Shown: positions 39,125-47,506, counted from the stretch's first letter. The stretch: 64,000 bases of DNA from Maribacter caenipelagi (GCF_004364175.1 NZ_SNZW01000013.1:484629-548628), one strand, 5' to 3'. Numbers and translations are program-made. The notes: generated from the letters alone by a model not told the origin.

Positions 39125-40114
39125 TTAGCTTTGTTTTAAAGCTTTCAAGAGCTTTTCTGCAGCTAAAAACGGAGAGATATTACCACTGATGACTTCTTTT
39201 TTTAATTGTGGTAGCATTTCTTTGGTCTTCGTATGTTGGTAGAATTCGGTCAATAGTTCTTGTTCTAAATATTGTATTAACCAATTTTCATTTTGCTGTT
39301 GTCTATTAGCATTAAAATATCCGGATGCTTTCATGTCTTCGCAATACCTATCTATTAACTGCCAAATTTCTTCAAGACCTTTATTATCAATTGCAGAACA
39401 AGTCAGCACTTCAGGAGTCCAACCATTTTCCTTGGGCGGAAACATGTGTAATGCCCTAGTGAATTCCATCCTAGCAAAATCTGCTCGTTTTATATTATCT
39501 CCGTCTGCTTTTGTAATGACAATAGCATCTGCCATTTCAATAATACCTCTTTTTATGCCTTGCAGCTCATCACCTGCACCAGCTAATTTTAATAATAAAA
39601 AGAAATCTACCATGTCGTGAACGGCAGTTTCACTCTGTCCAACGCCAATAGTTTCAATTAAAATGCAGTTAAAACCTGCCGCTTCTAAAATAAGGATACT
39701 CTCTCTTGTTTTACGTGTGACACCACCTAATGAAGAACCGGAAGCTGAAGGTCTTATATACGCATTGGGATTTTTGACCAACTCTTCCATACGAGTCTTG
39801 TCGCCAAGAATGCTACCCTTTGTTCTACTGCTAGAGGGGTCTACGGTAAGCACCGCTACCTTTTTGCCCAAACCGGTTAGTAAACCACCAAATTGTTCTA
39901 TAAATGTACTTTTTCCGGCACCTGGCACCCCGGTAATACCAATTCTTATAGAATCATGCTTTTTTGAAATACAACCGGCAATAATTTCATTTGCTATTAT
40001 ACGGTGCTCTGGTTTGGTACTTTCTACTATGGTAATAGCCTTGCTCACTATGGCAACATTATTGGCATAGATACCTTCAAGAAATTCTGATGTGGTAAGA
40101 TTGGCTAAATTCAT
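39125..40114 (-). CDS. meaB: Methylmalonyl-CoA mutase-associated GTPase MeaB (ArgK family)
   Basis: 329 aa. It protects and gates cofactor loading of adenosylcobalamin-dependent methylmalonyl-CoA mutase. Walker A GITGVPGAGKSTFIE, VLTVDPSSSRTKGSILGDK, SASGSSLGGVTRKTRE, the switch ETIGVGQSE, and the guanine-specificity NKxD-like element VITKAD are all seen. The mutase subunit genes are not in the window. A PduO-type cobalamin adenosyltransferase gene at 61614 supplies the matching cofactor chemistry. Confidence 0.94.
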   Translation of the reverse strand: MNLANLTTSEFLEGIYANNVAIVSKAITIVESTKPEHRIIANEIIAGCISKKHDSIRIGITGVPGAGKSTFIEQFGGLLTGLGKKVAVLTVDPSSSRTKGSILGDKTRMEELVKNPNAYIRPSASGSSLGGVTRKTRESILILEAAGFNCILIETIGVGQSETAVHDMVDFFLLLKLAGAGDELQGIKRGIIEMADAIVITKADGDNIKRADFARMEFTRALHMFPPKENGWTPEVLTCSAIDNKGLEEIWQLIDRYCEDMKASGYFNANRQQQNENWLIQYLEQELLTEFYQHTKTKEMLPQLKKEVISGNISPFLAAEKLLKALKQS

Positions 40115-40198
40115 TCTAACTACTTATATAATTGCAAGGGGAATAAAGGTACTACTTGTAAATAGGAACCAAAATTTTAGTAGCGTTCCATGCTTAAA

Positions 40199-41113
40199 TT
40201 AGCTTGGAGTGACAATATCAAATTTAAAGATAGATATGTTATTATAGATATCACCAGGTCTTAAGATGCTTTTAGGAAAATCGGGTTGATTAGGTGCATC
40301 AGGGTAGTTCTGTGTCTCAAAACAAATTCCCGGAAAATCTGACGGAGTATAAACTACCAAAGCTGGTTGGTTGGTATACACTTTCATGTTTATGCCAGAG
40401 GTTTTTGATTGTATTTCTGCAACCTTCTCATTACCAATATCCTTAACAAAAATAGTATCTAACCTTTGTACGCCTATTTTTCTAGTAAGAAGAAAGTCGT
40501 ATTTTGTTTTACGAACCGGTATAATATCGCCTGTAGGTAATAAGTTTTCTTTCGTTTCTAATCTATAAGGGCAATTCAATTGCAATTCATAATCATCAAT
40601 ATAAGGGTTGGTATCTAGTTTAAAATAAGAATGATTGGTAAGGTTAATAACCGTACTTCTATCCGTAACTCCCTCATAAATAACTTGCAATGCATTATCC
40701 ATTAATTTATATGTAACGCTAACAGATAAATTTCCTGGGTAGCCTTCCTCTAAATGTTTGCTGGTATAGCTCAATTTTACATAAGGTTTGTCACTTTGAT
40801 CTACCTCTTCTATAATCCAATATTTTTGATGAAAACCTTCTTTGCCACCATGTAGGTGAACACCATCTTCTTGATACACATCATACCTAGCTCTATCGAT
40901 TACGAATCCTCCATTAGAAATTCTACTTGCATATCGCCCTACGCTGGCACCTAAAACATTATCATCTAAACGATACCTACTCGGGTGGTTATAACCAACT
41001 ACTACATTAGTATACTCGCCATCTGCGCCTTTTACAAGTAATTTTTGAATGGTAGCGCCATAATCAAGCACCATGAGTGTTAAATAGGCATTGGAAATTG
41101 TAACTTGTTTCAA
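40199..41113 (-). CDS. galM: Aldose 1-epimerase (galactose mutarotase)
   Basis: 304 aa, no signal peptide. It interconverts the alpha and beta anomers of hexoses. The MLDYGATIQKLLVKG opening, GRYASRISNGGFVID, EDGVHLHGGKEGFHQKYW with the first His, and VINLTNHSYFKL with the catalytic His are clear; near the C-terminus YTPSDFPGICFETQNYPDAP includes the catalytic Glu in FETQ. The gene is monocistronic and divergent from the ECF sigma factor gene 104 bp away. Symbol given by family; the sugar preference is not determined. Confidence 0.9.
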   Translation of the reverse strand: MKQVTISNAYLTLMVLDYGATIQKLLVKGADGEYTNVVVGYNHPSRYRLDDNVLGASVGRYASRISNGGFVIDRARYDVYQEDGVHLHGGKEGFHQKYWIIEEVDQSDKPYVKLSYTSKHLEEGYPGNLSVSVTYKLMDNALQVIYEGVTDRSTVINLTNHSYFKLDTNPYIDDYELQLNCPYRLETKENLLPTGDIIPVRKTKYDFLLTRKIGVQRLDTIFVKDIGNEKVAEIQSKTSGINMKVYTNQPALVVYTPSDFPGICFETQNYPDAPNQPDFPKSILRPGDIYNNISIFKFDIVTPS

Positions 41114-41217
41114 AGGAAATATTTAATAGTGTAGTGTAAAAATAAAAATTTTTGCAACATTCTATTTTTTATATCGTCCTTATTATAGCAACAACCCAAA
41201 ACCAAACTAATTAATTC

Positions 41218-41763
41218 ATGTTTCAAAGCAGTATTGTTGAGAAATGTAAGGCAAACGACCGTGCGGCGCAAATACAGCTGTACAGGAAATACTGTGACGG
41301 TATGTACATTGTGGCAATGCGCTTTGTAAAAAATGGAGATGATGCAGAAGATGTTTTACAGGAGTCGTTTATTAAGGCTTTTCAAAAGATACATCAGTTT
41401 AGTGGCGATGTAACTTTTGGTGCTTGGTTAAAACGCATAGTGGTGAATAAGAGTATCGATTTTCTCAAATCTAAAAAGGATAAAGAAGTTTCGTTAGACG
41501 AAGGTTATATGCAAGTTGTTGCAGAAGATGATAATTGGAATGTACCGGCAGCTATTAGTATTGAACAGGTTAAATGTGCCATAGATGAGCTACAGGATAA
41601 ATACAAATACGTAGTTCTTATGTTTTTGGTCGAAGGTTATGACCATCAAGAAATAGCAGAAGTATTAGATATTTCAGAATCTGCCTGCAGAACAAGATTA
41701 TCGCGTGGTAAAGGTCATTTAAAAGAACTATTAAAAGGAAAAAAATATGGAGCAGGATCTTAG
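41218..41763 (+). CDS. ECF-type RNA polymerase sigma factor
   Basis: 181 aa. Region 2 is seen as YIVAMRFVKNGDDAEDVLQESFIKAF with TFGAWLKRIVVNKSIDFLKS after it. Region 4 has YVVLMFLVEGYDHQEIAEVL followed by SESACRTRLSRGKGHLKEL, a helix-turn-helix. It is the Bacteroidota RpoE-like type. It overlaps by 17 bp a membrane-anchored protein that is likely its anti-sigma factor, so the sigma factor is probably held inactive until an envelope signal arrives. Target genes are unknown; the operon itself is a natural candidate. Confidence 0.93.
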   Translation: MFQSSIVEKCKANDRAAQIQLYRKYCDGMYIVAMRFVKNGDDAEDVLQESFIKAFQKIHQFSGDVTFGAWLKRIVVNKSIDFLKSKKDKEVSLDEGYMQVVAEDDNWNVPAAISIEQVKCAIDELQDKYKYVVLMFLVEGYDHQEIAEVLDISESACRTRLSRGKGHLKELLKGKKYGAGS

Positions 41764-42331
41764 GGAAATGTTCAAAAAGGATCGAGAAGAGCAAAAGTAT
41801 ACTATTAAACATGGTCATGAAGAGCGCTTTTTAAAAAAGTTAGAAGAATCGATACCGGCACAAAAGAAAACTGATAAAGGTTGGTTGAAAATTGCGGCAT
41901 CGGTTGCAGTAATTATAAGCATCGGTTTAGGGTTCTTGTATTTTAATCAAAATACTGGTAACACGACAACTGTAGTTAATAATGCTACTCAAGATGAACA
42001 AAAATCTGAATTTACTTTCGGAGATCTTTCGCCAGACTTGAAAAAGGTGGAAAGTTATTATGTAGCCAATATTAATATGGAACTGGCAAAGTTAGAAGTG
42101 TCGCCAGACACCAAAGAGTTGATCGATAGTTTTATGGAACAGCTCAATAATTTAAACCTTGAATATAAATCTTTAAATGATGAACTAAAAGAACTAGGCC
42201 CGAATGACCAAACGATAACGGCACTGATAGAAAATTTACAGTTACGATTACAATTATTACAAAAATTAAAAAGAAAGTTAACCGAATTAAAATTATCAAA
42301 AAATGAACAGATCATTGACAACAGTATCTAA
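41747..42331 (+). CDS. Probable membrane-anchored anti-sigma factor
   Basis: 194 aa. A cytoplasmic N-terminal part of about 45 residues (MEQDLREMFKKDREEQKYTI then HEERFLKKLEESI) leads into a single membrane helix (IAASVAVIISIGLGFLYF, about 48-65). A periplasmic Thr/Asn linker and a long helical domain follow (about 100-190, Leu-rich heptads: LENLQLRLQLLQKLKRKLTE-like pattern). This topology matches anti-sigma factors, although no zinc-binding HxxxCxxC is present. Its start overlaps the sigma gene and its end overlaps the next gene by 29 bp. Confidence 0.7.
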   Translation: MEQDLREMFKKDREEQKYTIKHGHEERFLKKLEESIPAQKKTDKGWLKIAASVAVIISIGLGFLYFNQNTGNTTTVVNNATQDEQKSEFTFGDLSPDLKKVESYYVANINMELAKLEVSPDTKELIDSFMEQLNNLNLEYKSLNDELKELGPNDQTITALIENLQLRLQLLQKLKRKLTELKLSKNEQIIDNSI

Positions 42332-43754
42332 GCAACTCATCATTGCATTAGCACTTTTAACTTCAAACGCGTTTATGGCGCAAGAAGAGAGTAAAACATT
42401 TCAAGAACGATTTATTGTTGCAGAAGATGCGGTAGTAAATATCAATACCAGTTATGCCGATATTGAATTTGAAACTTGGGACAAGGATGAGGTGGCTATA
42501 ACAGCCACCATTACCCTTGAGGGAGCTACAAAAGAAGAAGCAGAGAATTATTTTAAGAATAGCCCTATTGAAATATTAGGTAATAGTAAAGAGATTAAAA
42601 TATCTTCAAAATCTAAGAACAATGATTTCTTTACAAGTTTTGATTCTGAAAATATCTTTAATCATGGTGGTATGCGAATAGAGGTTCCAGAAATTGCTTC
42701 GTTCGTAGTAAGTGTACCTCAGATAGCTCCCTTTCCAGAAATGCCACCACTACCATTAACCGATGCCTTTACATTTGATTATGAAGAGTACCAAGAGGAT
42801 GGTGATAAATACATGAAAAAATGGCAAAAGAATTTTGAAAAGAGTTTTGATAAAAAACATCAAAAACGATTGGAAGAATGGGCTGAGCGTATGGAGGAGC
42901 AAGCAGAAAAAATCGAAAAAAGAATGGAGAAACGTAATGAAGAGCGGGCTCAATTAATGGAGGAAAAAGCCGAGTTACTTGAAAAACGCCATGAAGATAT
43001 GCAACAAAGACACGAAGAGTTAGAAGAGAAACGTGCTCATGTTGAGAAAGAAAGAGAAGAACTTCGGTCTTTTATAGGCACTTCAAGAGTAAATGGAGCA
43101 GATGTACCCAATGTATTTTACTTTTCAAATGAAGGTGAACAAAAGAATTTTAAAATCAAAAAGACCATAAAAATTACCTTGCCAAAGTCAACTAAAATTA
43201 AAATGGATGTACGCCATGGTGAGGTTAAATTAGCTGAGAATACTAAAAACTTGAATGCGAAGCTTTCGCATTCAAGGCTTTGGGCAGTTACTATCGATGG
43301 CGAAGAAACAATTGTTTCTGCCTCATATACTCCGGTTACCGTTCAAAAATGGAATTACGGACAGTTAAGTACATCATATTCAGAAGAAATATCATTATCA
43401 GAGGTGGTTCAATTACAATTACAGGCTACTTCGTCTGAGGTTACGATCGATAAGTTATTCAAAAATGCTTTTGTAAAGAATGATTTTGGCGCAGTGCATA
43501 TTCTTGAAATGGGTAATGACTTCGAAGAATTGGATATTAGTGTAAGAAACGGCGATTTAACGGTAACAATGCCAAAGGTGGCTACCAACGTTTATGTGAA
43601 AGGCAATTCATCGTCATTGAAATTACCAACAGGTTTACAGATTGAAGAAACTAAAAACGGAACTACAACTATTTATAAAGGGCATCACTTAAAAAATAAT
43701 AGTAAACGATCTATCGTAATTACATCAGATTATAGTGAAGTGATACTGCAATAG
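42303..43754 (+). CDS. Secreted DUF4097-like adhesin with embedded coiled coil
   Basis: 483 aa with a signal peptide (ALLTSNAFMAQ). Residues about 30-120 and 255-480 resemble the beta-strand ladder of DUF4097/putative auto-transporter adhesins (AEDAVVNINTSYADIEFETW; later IKITLPKSTKIKMDVRHGEV and LDISVRNGDLTVTM). Between them, about 155-255, lies a highly charged coiled coil (WQKNFEKSFDKKHQKRLEEW and a run of EKR/MEEQ repeats). This is unusual for the family. It is the last gene of the sigma operon and may be the sensed or controlled envelope component. Confidence 0.8.
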   Translation: MNRSLTTVSKQLIIALALLTSNAFMAQEESKTFQERFIVAEDAVVNINTSYADIEFETWDKDEVAITATITLEGATKEEAENYFKNSPIEILGNSKEIKISSKSKNNDFFTSFDSENIFNHGGMRIEVPEIASFVVSVPQIAPFPEMPPLPLTDAFTFDYEEYQEDGDKYMKKWQKNFEKSFDKKHQKRLEEWAERMEEQAEKIEKRMEKRNEERAQLMEEKAELLEKRHEDMQQRHEELEEKRAHVEKEREELRSFIGTSRVNGADVPNVFYFSNEGEQKNFKIKKTIKITLPKSTKIKMDVRHGEVKLAENTKNLNAKLSHSRLWAVTIDGEETIVSASYTPVTVQKWNYGQLSTSYSEEISLSEVVQLQLQATSSEVTIDKLFKNAFVKNDFGAVHILEMGNDFEELDISVRNGDLTVTMPKVATNVYVKGNSSSLKLPTGLQIEETKNGTTTIYKGHHLKNNSKRSIVITSDYSEVILQ

Positions 43755-44489
43755 TTATTTTACCAATTGTAATGTGCCAAACACATTGGCATCTATCCAC
43801 CCCATGTTTTTATTCTCTCCTGCCACAAATACAGAACCTATTAAGTTCTCGCGCTCTTCACTACTATCATTATCCGCATATGCTAGAGCAAAACCAATTT
43901 TTTTATTTTCAGAAAGTACAACCGGCTTAATGCTAGGATCATCATTATATATACCTGGGTAAACCTTAACAAACATTTCCCAATACGTTGTATTACCTTC
44001 TGTTTGATGTTTAGAAGTTATATGATCGTTGTACAGTGTAGGTTTTTCATCAACACCTAAGTCTACCACATTACCATCTAAGGCTACGTGATAAGTGAAT
44101 GCATTGTGATTAAAGCGGTGCTGACCTCCAGAATTGTCTTCATCTATATAAACTATTACACAATCATCGTTCCACCAAAGTTTTAAGGGATCATCGGTTT
44201 TATCTAAAATAGTATTATCAACTATTTCTAGTAGAAGGTATAGTCCGTCTTCGTTCCAAGCAATTTTGTATCTGCCGTTGTAATCATCATGGTCAAAAGG
44301 ACCACCGATCCAATTTTGATCAATTGGTTTCCAATCTAATAAATTCCAATAGTTTTCTATAGCTCTGCCATCGAGGGCAGGGGCATCTTTAATATAAGAA
44401 ACTGGGGTTGACTGAGAATTTTTCTTGCTTTTAACTTCTGCACATGAAAAAACGCCTAAAAGAAGTAAAAGATAAATAGTCCATTTCAT
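43755..44489 (-). CDS. CBM9-like (DOMON-type) lipoprotein
   Basis: 244 aa from ATG 44489; the frame extends to 44516 but the ATG places the lipoprotein signal IYLLLLLGVFSCAEV at the start. The body begins IKDAPALDGRAIENYWNLLD, continues YKIAWNEDGLYLLLEIVDN and DDCVIVYIDEDNSGGQHRF, and ends GWIDANVFGTLQLVK. This is the pattern of carbohydrate-binding family 9-like proteins. It probably binds sugars or haem at the envelope. Its stop abuts that of the convergent sigma-operon gene directly. Confidence 0.82.
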   Translation of the reverse strand: MKWTIYLLLLLGVFSCAEVKSKKNSQSTPVSYIKDAPALDGRAIENYWNLLDWKPIDQNWIGGPFDHDDYNGRYKIAWNEDGLYLLLEIVDNTILDKTDDPLKLWWNDDCVIVYIDEDNSGGQHRFNHNAFTYHVALDGNVVDLGVDEKPTLYNDHITSKHQTEGNTTYWEMFVKVYPGIYNDDPSIKPVVLSENKKIGFALAYADNDSSEERENLIGSVFVAGENKNMGWIDANVFGTLQLVK

Positions 44490-44650
44490 AATATCTGTTT
44501 GGAATCTATAGTTCAAAAATACTATTTTCTTAAGTTCTGTAAGATTTATAGTACTTATATAAGTGGCAACAAGATATAATAAAATAAAAAGAACCTACTT
44601 GTTCTTAGTTTAACTAATGTGCTGTGTAATTATTGTACAGGCTGTTACAT

Positions 44651-44679
44651 AAAAAAAGCATCCCAAACGAGATGCTTTT
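44651..44679 (-). terminator. Intrinsic terminator after msrA
   Basis: AAAAGCATC at 44654-44662, an 8-nt loop and GATGCTTTT at 44671-44679. The A tract 44651-44657 is the T tract of the minus-strand transcript. It is 25 bp past the msrA stop. Confidence 0.85.
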
Positions 44680-44703
44680 ATATAAAATATTTTGGGAGAT
44701 CTT

Positions 44704-45411
44704 TTAATGGGCACTCTTCTTTAGATAATCTCCAAAGTTCTCTTTAAATCTATTTAATCTCGGTATAGAAACATTTCTGATATACGAGTTGTTAGGATTG
44801 TTCTTTTCATAATCTTGATGATACGACTCTGCCTTGTAAAATATAGTATAAGGTACGACTTCTGTCGTAATTGGATCATTATCATACACTTTATTATCTG
44901 TAAGCGCCTGCATATAACCTTCTATTATATTTTTTTGCTCCTCATTCTTATAAAAAGCAATAGAGCGATATTGTCTTCCTCGATCGGGGCCTTGTCTATT
45001 TAATTGAGTTGGGTCATGAGAACCAAAGAATACCTGTACCAATTGGGTGAACGAAATTTCATTTGGGTCGTAATATATTTCAACAGCCTCTGCATGGTCA
45101 GTTTTACCATAACCTACTTCTTCGTAGGTCGGGTTCTTTTGTTCGCCGCCAGCATAGCCAGAAACAACTTCTTTAACTCCTTTTACACTTTCAAAAATAG
45201 CCTCAACACACCAAAAGCATCCGCTGGCAAAATAAGCGGTCTCGTATTTACTTAATTGTTGCGGACTCAACTTTATCTCTTCCTCTATTTTTTCGTGTTC
45301 CGTTTCTGCTATTTCGGTGTTTTCAGATATGGTTTTTTTCTTGACTTTAGATTGGCAACTAGTCGCAATCAAAGTCGCACAGGCCAACAAAGTGATTTGT
45401 AATATTTTCAT
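44704..45411 (-). CDS. msrA: Peptide-methionine (S)-S-oxide reductase MsrA, lipoprotein
   Basis: 235 aa. The signal LLACATLIATSCQSK makes this an exported lipoprotein, an addition to the usual 150-180-aa MsrA. The active-site motif ASGCFWCVEAIFESVKGV is intact, as are VVSGYAGGEQKNPTYEEVG, HAEAVEIYYDP, FFGSHDPTQLNRQGPDRG and QYRSIAFY. It repairs oxidised methionine in envelope proteins. No MsrB gene is adjacent. A terminator follows the stop. Confidence 0.95.
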   Translation of the reverse strand: MKILQITLLACATLIATSCQSKVKKKTISENTEIAETEHEKIEEEIKLSPQQLSKYETAYFASGCFWCVEAIFESVKGVKEVVSGYAGGEQKNPTYEEVGYGKTDHAEAVEIYYDPNEISFTQLVQVFFGSHDPTQLNRQGPDRGRQYRSIAFYKNEEQKNIIEGYMQALTDNKVYDNDPITTEVVPYTIFYKAESYHQDYEKNNPNNSYIRNVSIPRLNRFKENFGDYLKKSAH

Positions 45412-45500
45412 AATAATTTTCTTTTTGCAATTTGTAGGTAATTTACAAAGACCTTACGAGGAAAAGGGTTAAAAAATGTTAACGAGAGTAAAGGATATTA

Positions 45501-45508
45501 TATTTTTG
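45501..45508 (+). promoter_or_regulatory. Candidate -7 box, nearly leaderless M23 gene
   Basis: TATTTTTG, matching TAnnTTTG, ends 4 nt before the ATG at 45513. If real, transcription would start at or next to the start codon, giving a leaderless mRNA. Confidence 0.3.
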
Positions 45509-45512
45509 AGAA

Positions 45513-46193
45513 ATGAATACATTACTTCAAGCCCTTGAATCTTACTCTGTAAAAACGATCTGTATTTTAGACGACACTATTTCTTCTGACTTATATGTGC
45601 CATTAAATCTTTCTAAGTACAATGAAGATTTGATTGATTTAGATATTACCGATCATGCCGTTTGTCAAGATTATATAAATAGAGTGCTTAAAAGTAAAGA
45701 AGGTGTTATCGCCTATGGCGGATATTTAGAACAAAGAAACTTATATAATGATAAGGAAGGTTTTACATCTAGTAGTAAACCTGTTCGAAACATTCATTTG
45801 GGAATTGACTTTTGGTGTGATGCAGGTACGAAGGTTATTGTGCCGTTAAATGGAAAAATTCATAGCTTTAAAAATAATGTTACTATTGGTGATTACGGAC
45901 CAACCATTATTCTTGAACATGTTTTAAAAAATATTACTTTTTATACATTATATGGTCATCTAGCGATAGATTCTTTATCAGGATTATATATAGGAAAGAT
46001 CTTTAAAGCTGGAGATGTGCTTGCCACATTAGGTACACCCGATATTAATGTAAACTACGCGCCACACCTTCATTTTCAAATAATAAAGGACTTAGAAGGT
46101 AATGAAGGCGATTACCCAGGAGTATGTGCTGAATCTCAGTTGTCCTATTATAAAGAAAACTGCCCAGATCCAAATCTTCTTTTAAAAATGTAG
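45513..46193 (+). CDS. M23-type peptidase-like protein without signal peptide
   Basis: 226 aa. The lysostaphin-type fold is seen: RNIHLGIDFWCDAGTKVIVP with the H-x3-D zinc ligands, GDYGPTIILEH, FYTLYGHL, and the second zinc motif APHLHFQI. The N-terminal third (LESYSVKTICILDDTIS) lacks a signal peptide or membrane anchor. A similar unit occurs fused to class III aminotransferases in other bacteria, so its substrate may not be peptidoglycan. It is monocistronic. What it cuts is not evident from context. Confidence 0.88.
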   Translation: MNTLLQALESYSVKTICILDDTISSDLYVPLNLSKYNEDLIDLDITDHAVCQDYINRVLKSKEGVIAYGGYLEQRNLYNDKEGFTSSSKPVRNIHLGIDFWCDAGTKVIVPLNGKIHSFKNNVTIGDYGPTIILEHVLKNITFYTLYGHLAIDSLSGLYIGKIFKAGDVLATLGTPDINVNYAPHLHFQIIKDLEGNEGDYPGVCAESQLSYYKENCPDPNLLLKM

Positions 46194-46281
46194 GTTGTTA
46201 TTTAGATAGTCCAGAGTCCTATGCATTAAGTAATTAGAATTTAGAAGCGAGAATATATAATATAGATTTTTTTATTTAAAT

Positions 46282-46303
46282 CCAACAACCAACAACCAAC
46301 AAC
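46282..46303. repeat. Three copies of heptamer CCAACAA
   Basis: Short tandem repeat in the intergenic region upstream of the small secreted gene at 46559. The unit resembles the TAACAAC heptamer downstream of it. Confidence 0.8.
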
Positions 46304-46337
46304 TGAAATCTATATACTTCCCTCTCTTTTCTATTTT

Positions 46338-46355
46338 TTGAACTTGAACTTGACT
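46338..46355. repeat. TTGAAC simple repeat
   Basis: TTGAACTTGAACTTGACT; the same simple sequence recurs at 63596-63640, next to other members of the small secreted family. Confidence 0.7.
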
Positions 46356-46387
46356 CTTAATTTTGTACTTAAAGTTTTATTTGTCGG

Positions 46388-46436
46388 TTAACGACATCAA
46401 TTATCGGTAAGGTGTTTTTGGGGGTGATGTCGTTTA
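46388..46436. promoter_or_regulatory. Inverted repeat upstream of a small secreted protein gene
   Basis: TTAACGACATCA (46388-46399) and TGATGTCGTTTA (46425-46436) form an 11-bp inverted repeat, 25 nt apart, ending 122 bp before the ATG at 46559. A paired operator or an RNA hairpin is possible; no regulator is identified. Confidence 0.45.
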
Positions 46437-46558
46437 TCGATGCGATTTTACACTTCATCTGAAGTTGTGTCAAGTAACGAGAATTAGGGGTTTTTCAGCG
46501 ATTCATCACCTAGTAAAGCAAGGTCTGCGGCGTTCTATTATTGTAACAAACGCAAATC

Positions 46559-46795
46559 ATGAAAACAATAATAGCAACAATCTTCATCATCTTTATAAGC
46601 TTTACTGCTCAAGCGCAAAAAACTACTAATGAAGTAAAAGTTGAAACTGTTGAGATGAGCATCGTTACTGAAACAACAAATGAAGTAAAAGCTAACACTA
46701 CTACAGAAATAGCTAGATTATACAAATTCAAAAACTCTAGAATCAAAAGAGATTTAAACTTCTTAACTAAAGCGAACAAACCAAAAATGGCATAA
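46559..46795 (+). CDS. Small secreted protein, family member 1
   Basis: 78 aa with a signal peptide (IFIIFISFTAQAQ, cleavage about residue 19). A Thr/Glu/Val-rich middle (about 20-48) leads to a basic C-terminal block: EIARLYKFKNSRIKRDLNFL, then TKANKPKMA. The block is shared with genes at 47267, 54015, 63073 and 63709. No named family recognised. The gene is alone, with a 365-bp gene-free region before it and 471 bp after it, both containing simple repeats. Possible roles are an envelope peptide, a stress-induced protein or a secreted peptide released by proteolysis; none is shown by sequence. Confidence 0.8.
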   Translation: MKTIIATIFIIFISFTAQAQKTTNEVKVETVEMSIVTETTNEVKANTTTEIARLYKFKNSRIKRDLNFLTKANKPKMA

Positions 46796-46801
46796 AATTT
46801 T

Positions 46802-46877
46802 GGTATTAAGTACTGAGTAAAAAGTATTAAGTAAGAAGTGGGAAGTACAAAGTACAAGGTTGAAAGTAATAAGTGGC
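46802..46877. repeat. Degenerate AGTA-rich repeat
   Basis: Repeated AAGTA/AAGTAC/AGTAT units (TTAAGTACTGAGTA, AAAGTATTAAGTA, GGAAGTACAAAGTAC). Degenerate simple sequence directly after the gene at 46559. Confidence 0.7.
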
Positions 46878-46920
46878 AAAATAAGTCATTGTGTTTAAAT
46901 GATGTAAATTTTATAGTTTC

Positions 46921-46984
46921 TAACAACTAACAACTAACAACTAACAACTAACAACTAACAACTAACAACTAACAACTAACAACT
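46921..46984. repeat. TAACAAC heptamer array, about nine copies
   Basis: 64 bp of perfect 7-bp repeats, prone to copy-number change by slippage. It lies between the small genes at 46559 and 47267. It is not a CRISPR: the unit is too short and there are no spacers. Confidence 0.92.
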
Positions 46985-47266
46985 ATTCTCTCATCTCTAT
47001 GTTCTCAATTCTCATTTTTGAACTCACCTCTTGTAGTCCTATTATATGATATAAGTATATTTTTGTAGGAAAAAGCTTATTAACTCGATGAACTGCACAA
47101 ATACGCAGTCTAATGGAGGAAAATTTTGTAGGAAAACGGACTACAAAAATTGGTAGTACATCGAAAAGCGAACTTTTCATCGTAAAAACTGTACCATTTA
47201 TCGAATTGGAAATACGTTTACTTACACCTAGGTGGTTATCTATAAACCAAATTTACCTACTTTATT

Positions 47267-47506
47267 ATGCGTACAATTATTTTTTTATTCCTTGTTATCT
47301 GTTTGGGAACCCAGTCCCAAGCACAATCAAAGTCACCAGACATAAAAGTACAGACGATTATTATGCCCATGGCAGATGTAATAATTAAGTCTGACGTAAA
47401 TACTCAGGGTTTCCAAACAGCTGCAAGGTTTTTTAAAGTCAAAAATGCAAGAGTCAAACAAGCCTTACTTTTTAAGATAAGAGTAAGAACAATTTCTTTA
47501 GCCTAG
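47267..47506 (+). CDS. Small secreted protein, family member 2 (diverged)
   Basis: 79 aa with a signal peptide (FLFLVICLGTQSQAQ, cleavage about residue 20). It shares the block as QTAARFFKVKNARVKQALLF, followed by KIRVRTISLA; the tail is more basic than in the others. Its 3' end overlaps by 4 bp the end of the convergent tesA-like gene. Its upstream region holds a perfect hairpin at 47163-47178. Together with member 1 it makes a local pair separated by simple repeats. Confidence 0.72.
   Translation: MRTIIFLFLVICLGTQSQAQSKSPDIKVQTIIMPMADVIIKSDVNTQGFQTAARFFKVKNARVKQALLFKIRVRTISLA

Larger units (their letters stand above)
46796..47266. other. Repeat-rich intergenic region
   Basis: 471 bp between two small secreted protein genes. 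It holds an AGTA-rich stretch (46802-46877), a TAACAAC array (46921-46984), two near copies of TTTTGTAGGAAAA (near 47058 and 47122) and a hairpin GAAAAG-CGAA-CTTTTC (47163-47178). No convincing gene; a possible short frame at 47113 overlaps the next gene out of frame. Confidence 0.6.

Noticed and set aside
44587..44609. AAGAAC/GTTCTT hairpin as a second terminator
   Set aside because: Short stem without a T tract, and a strong terminator lies closer to msrA.
46921..46984. Possible CRISPR-like array
   Set aside because: Unit is only 7 bp with no spacers and no cas genes nearby.
47113..47388. 91-residue frame overlapping the small secreted gene at 47267
   Set aside because: It overlaps the signal-peptide gene in another frame and its protein shows no domain or secretion pattern; the 47267 frame fits the family.
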